Origin: Fibrella aestuarina BUZ 2
GTDB taxonomy: Bacteria > Bacteroidota > Bacteroidia > Cytophagales > Spirosomataceae
Direction: 5' to 3'
Assembly: GCF_000331105.1 (NCBI RefSeq)
Contig: NC_020054.1
Span: 1,105,698-1,169,697 of the forward strand
DNA length: 64,000 nt
A model generated the notes under the pieces. The model saw nothing but the letters and a program-made list of their open reading frames with translations, was not told the DNA's origin and did no database searches. Shown piece by piece: positions 12,724-20,236 of the stretch (position 1 is the first letter of the stretch; each line of letters starts with the position of its first letter). Both the position numbers and the translations under genes were made by a program.

Positions 12724-14214
12724 ATGCCTACACGCGTTACTGTTATTGGGGCCGGCTTTTCCGGCCTATCCGTTGCCACGAGCTTAGCCGACAAAGGCTA
12801 TGACGTTACCATCCTCGAAAAAAATGAGTCGCCCGGTGGTCGGGCCCGGCTCTTCAAAGCCGAAGGATTCACCTTCGACATGGGCCCTAGCTGGTATTGG
12901 ATGCCCGATGTTTTTGAAACCTATTTTGCCCGCTTCGGCAAGAAACCATCCGACTATTACAACCTTGTTCGGCTCGACCCTTCCTACAGCGTCGTGTTTG
13001 GGCCCGACGAAGCGGTGGATATTCCGGCCAGCCTGCGTGAACTGAAAGCCCTTTTCGACCAGATCGAGCCGGGCAGTGGCGCGCGGTTAGATGCTTTTCT
13101 CAATCAGGCCGCCTACAAATACAGGGTCGGGATCCACGATTTCGTGTGGCGCCCGAGTCGCTCCATTACGGAGTTCATGAGCCTGAAGCTGCTCTACGAC
13201 GTGGCCCGGCTCGATGTGTTTCAGTCGTTTGCCAGCCATGCCCGCAAATTCTTTAAGCACCCGCGGCTGTTGCAACTGATCGAGTTCCCGATTCTGTTTC
13301 TGGGGGCTACCCCGCAGAATACCCCCGCCATGTACAGCCTGATGAACTACGCCGAGATGACTGGCGGTACCTGGTACCCGATGGGCGGCATGCACGAGAT
13401 CGTTAAGGGGATGGTGACGTTGGCCGAAGAAAAAGGCGTGAAGATGCTCTACAACGAAGCCGTTGAGCGCATCGAAACCGTCGCAGAGGCGGGTGGACAG
13501 ACCTCGGCCAAACGCATTCACACGAATCAGGGCATTTTTGAGGCCGATGTGGTGGTAGCGAGCGCCGACTACAACCACGTTGAAACGACGCTGGTTGCCC
13601 CGAGCGAGCGAAACTACAGCGACGATTACTGGAAAAAACGGGTCATGGCGCCCTCGTCGCTGCTGTTTTATCTTGGCGTCAATAAGCGTATTCCGAAGCT
13701 ACAGCACCATAATCTGTTTTTCGACGAAGACTTCGGCCTGCACGCGCAGGAGATCTACGAAACTCCGAAGTGGCCCACGCGCCCGCTGTTCTACGCCTCG
13801 GCACCCTCGAAAACCGACCCAAGCGTGGCCCCGGCGGGCATGGAAAACGTATTCCTGCTGATACCTGTAGCGCCTGACCTGGTTGATGATGAAGCCACCC
13901 GCGAGCACTATTACCAACTGATTATGCAACGTTTAGAGGCCTACGTGGGCGAGAACGTGCGCGATCATGTGGTGTATAAACGTAGCTACGCTCACCGCGA
14001 TTTCAAGGCCGACTACAATGCGTTTCGGGGGAACGCCTATGGCTTGGCCAATACGCTGATGCAAACGGCCTTCCTGAAACCGAACCTCAAAAACAAAAAA
14101 GTGCGTAACCTGTTCTATACTGGTCAGCTCACCGTTCCCGGGCCCGGCGTTCCGCCCTCGCTGATTTCTGGGTTAGTCGTGGCCGATGAAGTAGCCAAAG
14201 AATTTAACGTTTGA
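12724..14214 (+). CDS. crtI: Phytoene desaturase
   Basis: A 496-aa FAD-dependent carotenoid desaturase that introduces double bonds into phytoene to give lycopene or a related polyene, at the membrane. The N-terminal dinucleotide-binding motif VIGAGFSGLSVA with the downstream acidic E32 and SPGGRA (36-41) is intact. The C-terminal CrtI signature is seen in NLFYTGQLTVPGPGVPPSLISG. Length and both termini match bacterial CrtI. It is followed after 107 bp by crtB on the same strand, the usual pairing. Confidence 0.97.
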   Translation: MPTRVTVIGAGFSGLSVATSLADKGYDVTILEKNESPGGRARLFKAEGFTFDMGPSWYWMPDVFETYFARFGKKPSDYYNLVRLDPSYSVVFGPDEAVDIPASLRELKALFDQIEPGSGARLDAFLNQAAYKYRVGIHDFVWRPSRSITEFMSLKLLYDVARLDVFQSFASHARKFFKHPRLLQLIEFPILFLGATPQNTPAMYSLMNYAEMTGGTWYPMGGMHEIVKGMVTLAEEKGVKMLYNEAVERIETVAEAGGQTSAKRIHTNQGIFEADVVVASADYNHVETTLVAPSERNYSDDYWKKRVMAPSSLLFYLGVNKRIPKLQHHNLFFDEDFGLHAQEIYETPKWPTRPLFYASAPSKTDPSVAPAGMENVFLLIPVAPDLVDDEATREHYYQLIMQRLEAYVGENVRDHVVYKRSYAHRDFKADYNAFRGNAYGLANTLMQTAFLKPNLKNKKVRNLFYTGQLTVPGPGVPPSLISGLVVADEVAKEFNV

Positions 14215-14292
14215 TGTTTACATCGTTTCCTACGCCGGAGTTAGTATCTTGCCTCGGCAGGATAGTAACATGAACGTTAAACATAAAACGTT
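14206..14292. repeat. Inverted repeat in the crtI-crtB spacer
   Basis: The 15-nt arms 14206-14220 and 14278-14292 match at 14 of 15 positions around a 57-nt loop. The left arm overlaps the crtI stop codon. It could modulate crtB expression relative to crtI, or be a relic of the palindrome family. Confidence 0.6.
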
Positions 14293-14321
14293 GAACATCA
14301 TTTTCCTGAGCCTTTAGCCAT

Positions 14322-15158
14322 ATGATGTCGTTATTCAACCAGACTGCGCTGGAGTGCAGTAAGCTCATAACCGAGCGGTATAGCACCTCCTTCACCCTGG
14401 GTATTCGAACACTTGACAAGAAGTTTCATCTACCCATCTACGCCATTTATGGCTTCGTTCGCTATGCTGATGAAATCGTAGACACCTTCCACGACCACGA
14501 CAAGCAGGACTTGCTGAACCGGTTCCGGGCGGATACCTACCGCGCTATCGAAGAAGGCATCAGCCTGAACCCGGTGCTCCACTCGTTTCAACTGGTGGTG
14601 CGGCAATACCAGATCGAGCGTGACCTGATCGATGCCTTCCTGCGCAGCATGGAAATGGATTTGCACCGGCACGACTACGATACCGCGGGCTACTCCGAAT
14701 ACATTTACGGCTCAGCCGAAGTGGTTGGTCTGATGTGCCTGCGCGTATTCTGCGAAGGCGATTGCGACGAATACGACCGCCTGCGTGAACCCGCCCGCAA
14801 ACTGGGGTCGGCTTTCCAGAAAGTAAACTTCCTGCGCGACATCAAAAGCGACTATCAGGAGCGGGGACGTACCTACTTCCCCGGTGTCGACTTCACGGAT
14901 TTCAGCCGCGATGCCAAGCAACTGATCGAAGACGACATTCAGCGCGACTTCGACGACGCCTACAAGGGAATCCTGGCTTTGCCGCGCGGAGCCAAAATGG
15001 GGGTGCATCTGGCCTATACCTATTACCTGAAGCTTTTCAACAAAATAAAAGGGGTGCCCGCCTCGCGCATTCAGAACGAACGCATTCGGGTGCCTGACCC
15101 GCAGAAGCTGGCGCTGTTGGCCAAAACCATGCTGCAATACCGGTTGAACTTGCTGTAA
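14322..15158 (+). CDS. crtB: Phytoene synthase
   Basis: A 278-aa squalene/phytoene synthase that joins two geranylgeranyl diphosphates to phytoene, the first committed carotenoid step. Both Asp-rich metal-binding motifs are present: RYADEIVD near residue 47-54 and VNFLRDIKSDYQERGRTYFP near 168-187. Size is normal. Two adjacent ATGs (14322 and 14325) are possible starts. It forms a two-gene carotenoid unit with crtI; no lycopene cyclase, hydroxylase or ketolase is nearby, so final pigment genes lie elsewhere. Confidence 0.97.
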   Translation: MMSLFNQTALECSKLITERYSTSFTLGIRTLDKKFHLPIYAIYGFVRYADEIVDTFHDHDKQDLLNRFRADTYRAIEEGISLNPVLHSFQLVVRQYQIERDLIDAFLRSMEMDLHRHDYDTAGYSEYIYGSAEVVGLMCLRVFCEGDCDEYDRLREPARKLGSAFQKVNFLRDIKSDYQERGRTYFPGVDFTDFSRDAKQLIEDDIQRDFDDAYKGILALPRGAKMGVHLAYTYYLKLFNKIKGVPASRIQNERIRVPDPQKLALLAKTMLQYRLNLL

Positions 15159-15171
15159 ATGACCCTGTACT

Positions 15172-15207
15172 AAAAAAGCTGGCGCAACTTTGTGCGTCAG
15201 CTTTTTT
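15172..15207. terminator. Bidirectional terminator after crtB
   Basis: A 15-bp stem (AAAAAAGCTGGCGCA against TGCGTCAGCTTTTTT, one G-U) with a 6-nt loop lies between the convergent crtB gene and the 568-aa gene. The A and T runs allow it to end transcripts from both sides. Confidence 0.9.
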
Positions 15208-15233
15208 ATGGGTAATCGATACGGTAGTGGAGC

Positions 15234-16940
15234 CTATATTTTGTTGAGGCGGGGGAGTACGTCGCTCAACTGCTTCACCTGCCTGGTGGTCAACTGTAGC
15301 GATTTGTCGAGTTCTTTCAGTAGTTCATCAACGCCGCGTCTGGCCCCCACGTTGAACGCCTCGGTGATGGTTTCTTCATTCATCTCGCGTTTTTCATCGA
15401 CGGCTCCATCGTCCATCTTGTAGCCCAGTTCCAGCAATTCGCGGGTGATCCCGCCCAATACGTACTGTTCGATCAGCTCAAAAGGCGGGCAGGTCAGGCA
15501 GGGGTTGGGCTCGGGGAAAGGGGCCACCTGAAACAATTTGGGTAACTCAAGGGGGAGCACATCAAGCACCCACCGTGAAATGATACACTGGCTGGCACGC
15601 AGCCCCAGCGCATCATAGGCCGTACCGCCCAGTTCCCAGATGGGCATTTTTGGGCTCAGTCGTTCGAGAAGTGGGTACCGAAGCACCATGCCCCAGGTAG
15701 CGCGTTTAAACATGCACTGCTGTTTGGCTTTGGGCGATAGCCAGATGGCCACATTGCGGAAATAATTGTCGATCCGGGCTAGTGCATTCAGGCCTGCCGG
15801 CGTAGCCCGGAAACCCAATGTTTTGGGATTGGTACCGTTCATTGGCGCTGAATCCAAGTTGCCTATGGGTCGGCCAATCAGATTGACATCAAACCAGTGG
15901 TGCCAGGTCGAATCAACTACAACCCGCCCCGGATGCTGGTCGGCATCGCTAGCCAGAAAGCCATCGTAAGCGCCGATGACGCCAAACGTCTTGGCCGTGG
16001 CGTTACCCTTGTTGAGGTCGCTTCCTAGGAAGTGGTCACCCTGCACGACGGCGGTAGCAATGCGTTCGGGTGCGGCCGTGCCGCTGTTGGGGTATTCGTC
16101 TCGGTTTGCGTAGGCCCCAAATGTGAACTTGCGGTTCAGGTCGATGGCGCCCGTGTCGAGCACTTCGCCTTCGTGAGGGTGATCGGGCAGGATATCGATA
16201 ACACCCTCCTGACCGCACAGAATGGGGTGCGGGCGACTCCGGCGGATAAACGGACTCCAACCGCTCAGGTAATAGCGTTTGGGCGTAATTGACATCGGCT
16301 GATCGTCCGATTCATCGTCGAAGGTATACGTGGTGTCGGCTCCTTTGCGGAGGGTATCGTGCCGGTCGACGCCGGTGGGTTGTGGTACGCGCTGCCCAGT
16401 GGTCCATTTACGCATGGTACTTACGCGCGGAATCCGCGAGCATAAAGCGGCACCCAGATCGGCATGATCACCAGTGGCAAAAACCCCGCCACCCTTGTCC
16501 ATCCAGCGCGACAGAATTTCCAGTTCAGCATTGGTCAGGCCGGTAGGGTGCCCTTCGCCATAAAAACCAAAAAACCAGACCTGATCGAAAACGTCCAGGT
16601 TAAAGCCGGGCTGCGTAAAGCGGAAGCCTTCGAAATGGGGCCCGTAGCGTTCCCAGGCGACAGGGTCCTGCGCCTGGTTTGGTTTCATCAAATCGGTATT
16701 CCGGTGAGCGCGGGTTACGTCGAATTTGACGTAAAACTCGGGATTGGTTCGCAACACGTCGAGCACGTGTGAAAGGCCAAAATAGGCATGGCTGAAGGAG
16801 ATAGACGCATCAACAACCATCAGTATCTTTACCCGGCAGGGGCGCAGATTGGGAAAGAAGACCAGGTCGCCCCGGTCGGCCAGCTCAAACCGGTTGAAGG
16901 GCTTGCCGCTGAGTAGGTCGAACGATTGAAAATCAGGCAT
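15234..16940 (-). CDS. 568-aa protein of unknown function with a ThuA/GATase1-like N-terminal region
   Basis: I do not recognise a named family for the full protein. Residues ~35-190 look like a class I glutamine-amidotransferase/ThuA-type alpha-beta fold: a strand RVKILMVVDAS, then FDQVWFFGFYGEG, then LTNAELEILSRWMDKGGGVFATGDHADLGAALCSRIP. The canonical nucleophile elbow is not evident. The middle has His/Asp-rich segments (SGWSPFIRRSRPHPIL, DSTWHHWFDVN) that could bind metal. The C-terminus (from ~480) has a CLTC pair and a predicted helical tail. There is no signal peptide. It is a single gene, convergent with crtB. A near-consensus -7 box, GACCTTTG, lies about 25 bp upstream. Confidence 0.85.
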   Translation of the reverse strand: MPDFQSFDLLSGKPFNRFELADRGDLVFFPNLRPCRVKILMVVDASISFSHAYFGLSHVLDVLRTNPEFYVKFDVTRAHRNTDLMKPNQAQDPVAWERYGPHFEGFRFTQPGFNLDVFDQVWFFGFYGEGHPTGLTNAELEILSRWMDKGGGVFATGDHADLGAALCSRIPRVSTMRKWTTGQRVPQPTGVDRHDTLRKGADTTYTFDDESDDQPMSITPKRYYLSGWSPFIRRSRPHPILCGQEGVIDILPDHPHEGEVLDTGAIDLNRKFTFGAYANRDEYPNSGTAAPERIATAVVQGDHFLGSDLNKGNATAKTFGVIGAYDGFLASDADQHPGRVVVDSTWHHWFDVNLIGRPIGNLDSAPMNGTNPKTLGFRATPAGLNALARIDNYFRNVAIWLSPKAKQQCMFKRATWGMVLRYPLLERLSPKMPIWELGGTAYDALGLRASQCIISRWVLDVLPLELPKLFQVAPFPEPNPCLTCPPFELIEQYVLGGITRELLELGYKMDDGAVDEKREMNEETITEAFNVGARRGVDELLKELDKSLQLTTRQVKQLSDVLPRLNKI

Positions 16941-17057
16941 GGAGTATGTGGGTTTTAGTGAGACACAAAGGTCTAACTAAGCACACGCGGCGCCATCCCA
17001 TATTCGGGTGACGTGGAAACTACCTGTACCCCAAGTGTTTATACTTTATAAGCGATT

Positions 17058-18254
17058 ATGAAAACTATGCCTGCTCAACCCGATCGTTCCAATAAATCAT
17101 CAACGTTGATTCTGGGCGCCGGGCCGGGTGGTCTGGCTATGGCTGGCCAGTTGGCCTACCGAAAGTGGCCGTTCACCCTCCTCGAAGCCAGTGATAAAGT
17201 GGGCGTGGCCTGGCGAAATCACTACGACCGGCTGCACCTGCATACGGTGAAAGAGCACTCGGCACTGCCGTTTTTGCCGTTCCCGGCCGATTACCCTACC
17301 TACGTCTCCCGCGCCGAACTGGTAACGTACCTGGAACAGTACGCACACCACTTCGGCATTCAGCCCCGCTTCAATCAGGTTGTAACGAGCATCGAACGTA
17401 CCCGGTACGGAGGTACGCAGCCGGGGCGATGGACCGTTCAGACAACAACCGACACCTTCATTGCCGACCAGCTCGTGGTGGCAACGGGGTACAACCGCGT
17501 CCCCAACGAGCCGCAACTACCGGGCTTATCCACATTTAAGGGCGACGTTATCCACAGTCGGACCTACCGCAACGGCGATCCGTTTCGGGGCAAACAGGTG
17601 CTGGTCGTGGGTATGGGCAATACCGGGGCCGAACTGGCACTCGATCTGTATGAGCATGGTGCCGAGGCCACCATCTCGGTGCGTGGCCCCATCAGCATTG
17701 TCCGGCGCGATGTGCTGGGAAAACCGACTCAGCCGACGGCCATTTTCCTCAACAAATTTCCCAACTGGTTTTACGATCTGGTGGCGGGTATCTCGCAACA
17801 ACTCACCGTGGGCGATTTATCGGCCTACGGATTGGGCAAGCCCAAGTACCCACCTTCGCGCCTGATTCGCGAGTTTGGCCGTATCCCTGTCATTGACCTG
17901 GGTACGTTGGATCAGATCAAAGCCGGTAACATCGCCGTAGCGCCGGGCATCAGGCAGATCAACGAGCATTTGGTAACGTTCACGGACGGGTCACAGCGTC
18001 CATTCGACGCCATTGTTCTGGCTACCGGCTATCGGCCGGCGCTATACGAGCTGCTGGAGCCCGAACTGGCAGCCCGTGTGCTGAATGAACGCGGCTATCC
18101 CACGGCCCTCTGGTATGACCAACCCGGCCTGAGTGGGCTGTATTTCCTGGGATTTTCTACCCCGCTCACGGGCATTCTGCGTAGCCTCAACATCAACTCC
18201 GGCCTGATTGCTGATCACCTGACCCGGCAATCGACCGTTCCGCACGTGCTCTGA
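17058..18254 (+). CDS. Flavin-containing monooxygenase (YUCCA/CzcO-like)
   Basis: A 398-aa FAD/NADPH oxidoreductase. The FAD Rossmann motif GAGPGG is at residues 20-25 and the NADPH motif GMGNTG lies about halfway along. Between them WRNHYDRLHLHTVKEHSALP resembles the group-B FMO region, and LVVATGYNRVPNEPQLPG and VLATGYRP are the characteristic ATG motifs. Members oxygenate N- or S-containing or indolic substrates; the substrate here is unknown. Its stop is 2 bp from the stop of the convergent MFS gene with no room for a separate terminator. Confidence 0.92.
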   Translation: MKTMPAQPDRSNKSSTLILGAGPGGLAMAGQLAYRKWPFTLLEASDKVGVAWRNHYDRLHLHTVKEHSALPFLPFPADYPTYVSRAELVTYLEQYAHHFGIQPRFNQVVTSIERTRYGGTQPGRWTVQTTTDTFIADQLVVATGYNRVPNEPQLPGLSTFKGDVIHSRTYRNGDPFRGKQVLVVGMGNTGAELALDLYEHGAEATISVRGPISIVRRDVLGKPTQPTAIFLNKFPNWFYDLVAGISQQLTVGDLSAYGLGKPKYPPSRLIREFGRIPVIDLGTLDQIKAGNIAVAPGIRQINEHLVTFTDGSQRPFDAIVLATGYRPALYELLEPELAARVLNERGYPTALWYDQPGLSGLYFLGFSTPLTGILRSLNINSGLIADHLTRQSTVPHVL

Positions 18255-18256
18255 CG

Positions 18257-19510
18257 TTAGTGCCCTTCTACGGGTAATGGAATCTCAGTCTTCGTTGGCT
18301 GTACGTAGTTTTTCAACGCACTTGCCGTCAGAAACAGGCTGATGATGATAAAGACTGCACCCATCAGATACGGTGCACCGGGAAAGTAAACGGGCGCGCC
18401 GGGCTTGGTGAAGTAAGCGAACAGGTTGGTCATCAGCAGCGGCCCGACGATGCCCGTCAGGCTCATCAGGCTGGTGAGGCCACCCTGCAACTCGCCCTGC
18501 TCGTTGGGAGGAATCTGCCCCGAAATAATCCCCTGAATAGCCGGGCCGGTGATACCCGCAAAGGAATACGGCGCGATGAGCGCAAAGACCATCCAACTCT
18601 GCGTGGCGAAGGCAAAGCCGATGAAGCTGACTACGTAGATGGACAAGCCCAGAAAGACGGCGTTCTTCTGCCCGATTTTCGGGATAATGAGCCGAATGAG
18701 CCCCGCCTGCACAATAGCTACGGCCAGCCCAACTACGCCCAGCGAAATCCCCACGAGCCGCTCGGTCCAGCCGAATTTGAGCATGGTGAAATACGTCCAG
18801 ACAGACTGCATCACCTGCCCGGCCAGGTACATAAACACCAGCGCCACGATCAGCGTCAGCAGCGACCGGTAGCGCATCAGCGCCCGGAAGGAGCCGAGCG
18901 CATTGGCCCGCCGCCAGTCGAACGCCCGGCGGTTTTCGGGTGCCAGTGATTCGGGTAGCACAAAGAAGCCGTACAGCCAATTGAGCAGCGAGAGCGCCGC
19001 CGCCACCAGAAAGGGCACCCGGGGCCCATAGGAACTAAAGAAAGCACCAAGCGTAGGGCCGATGATAAAGCCCAGCCCGAACCCCGCGCCGATCAGACCG
19101 AAATTCTGCGCTCGTTTGTCGGGGGTGCTGATGTCGGCGATGTAGGCGTTGGCGGTGGTAAAACTGGCGCCGCACAAGCCGGCTACGATCCGGGCCACAA
19201 ACAGCCAGCCGATGGTGGGCGCGTAGGCCGAAACCAGAAAGTCGATGCCCAGCCCGAAGAGCGAAATCAACAGCACCGGTCGCCGCCCGAAGCGATCGCT
19301 GAGGCCACCCAGCACGGGGGCAAACGCGAACTGCATGATGGCGTAAGCAAACGTAAGCCAGCCCCCATACTGCGAAGCCGTGCTGAGGCCGCTGCCCGTA
19401 AGCTCTTCAATTAGTTTCGGAACAACGGGGATGATCACGCCAATGCCAATGCAGTCAATCAGAACGGTGATAAAAATAAAAATTAATGCCGGATGCCGCT
19501 TTTCAGCCAT
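18257..19510 (-). CDS. MFS exporter of the Tet(A)-like family
   Basis: A 417-aa inner-membrane drug:proton antiporter type protein with twelve predicted membrane segments. Motif A, GGLSDRFGRRPVLL, is in the loop after TM2, and motif C-like GLGFIIGPTLGAF is in TM5, as in tetracycline-type 12-TM antiporters. The start ATG is preceded by a good hydrophobic TM1 (IFIFITVLIDCIGIGVIIPVVP). Family knowledge suggests proton-coupled export; the substrate is unknown and resistance should not be assumed. It is convergent with the monooxygenase. Confidence 0.93.
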   Translation of the reverse strand: MAEKRHPALIFIFITVLIDCIGIGVIIPVVPKLIEELTGSGLSTASQYGGWLTFAYAIMQFAFAPVLGGLSDRFGRRPVLLISLFGLGIDFLVSAYAPTIGWLFVARIVAGLCGASFTTANAYIADISTPDKRAQNFGLIGAGFGLGFIIGPTLGAFFSSYGPRVPFLVAAALSLLNWLYGFFVLPESLAPENRRAFDWRRANALGSFRALMRYRSLLTLIVALVFMYLAGQVMQSVWTYFTMLKFGWTERLVGISLGVVGLAVAIVQAGLIRLIIPKIGQKNAVFLGLSIYVVSFIGFAFATQSWMVFALIAPYSFAGITGPAIQGIISGQIPPNEQGELQGGLTSLMSLTGIVGPLLMTNLFAYFTKPGAPVYFPGAPYLMGAVFIIISLFLTASALKNYVQPTKTEIPLPVEGH

Positions 19511-19670
19511 AATCGGGTTAGTTGCTCGTTAGAACGCCCGCGCAAGTTACGGCGTTACAGAGTCTGGAAAGCCAGTTTTAATCGCAGACGCGAAGTTTAA
19601 CGAAGCAACGGTAAATGAGCGCGCCGGATAGGCTTTGGACAACAGCTTTCTGCCTACTCACGCCAGTTTT

Positions 19671-20147
19671 ATGGAACTCACCATCAGTACGCCTGCCTTG
19701 CTTTTTTCAACCGTTTCGCTGTTGATGATCGCCTTTACGAATCGCTTTCTGGCCATTTCCAGCCTCATTCGCGACCTGCACGAGAAATTTCGCACCAACC
19801 CCGAAACCGTTTATGTGAAGCAGATCAAAAGCCTGCACAAGCGCTTGCGGCTGATTCGGAATATCCAGATTCTGGCGGTGCTTAGCCTGCTGGTAAGCGC
19901 CGTGTGTATGTTCGTGATCTACAAAGGAAGCCAGGTACTGGCCAGCTATCTGTTCGGGCTGGCGCTGCTGCTCCAGATTGCGGCGTTGGTGATCTCCGTC
20001 TGGGAGATTTCTATCTCGATCAACGCCTTGCAGATCGAACTCAGCGATATGGAAAAGGAATTGGGCCGCAGCCGCTTCGACCTATTTGCCCTGCGCTCAC
20101 GCATGGGCGGTTCTGCAACGGCCGCCAGCCCGCCCGACGAATCTTAA
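19671..20147 (+). CDS. DUF2721-like small membrane protein
   Basis: A 158-aa protein starting MELTISTPALLFSTVSLLMIAFTNRFL, which matches the typical N-terminus of the DUF2721 family: a first hydrophobic helix ending with TNRF. Two further membrane helices lie near residues 70-125, followed by a charged, helical C-terminal segment. The start at 19671 is preferred; a frame opening 36 bp earlier adds residues unlike the family. Function is unknown. It stands alone, 89 bp before the esterase gene. Confidence 0.75.
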   Translation: MELTISTPALLFSTVSLLMIAFTNRFLAISSLIRDLHEKFRTNPETVYVKQIKSLHKRLRLIRNIQILAVLSLLVSAVCMFVIYKGSQVLASYLFGLALLLQIAALVISVWEISISINALQIELSDMEKELGRSRFDLFALRSRMGGSATAASPPDES

Positions 20148-20236
20148 CGCATCGAAGTGTGGTTAATTGGTGAATAAAAAGTTATTCATATATCTGTAGG
20201 TGGGGGCATAGTTATTGATCAGTTAAGGTACGTAAC

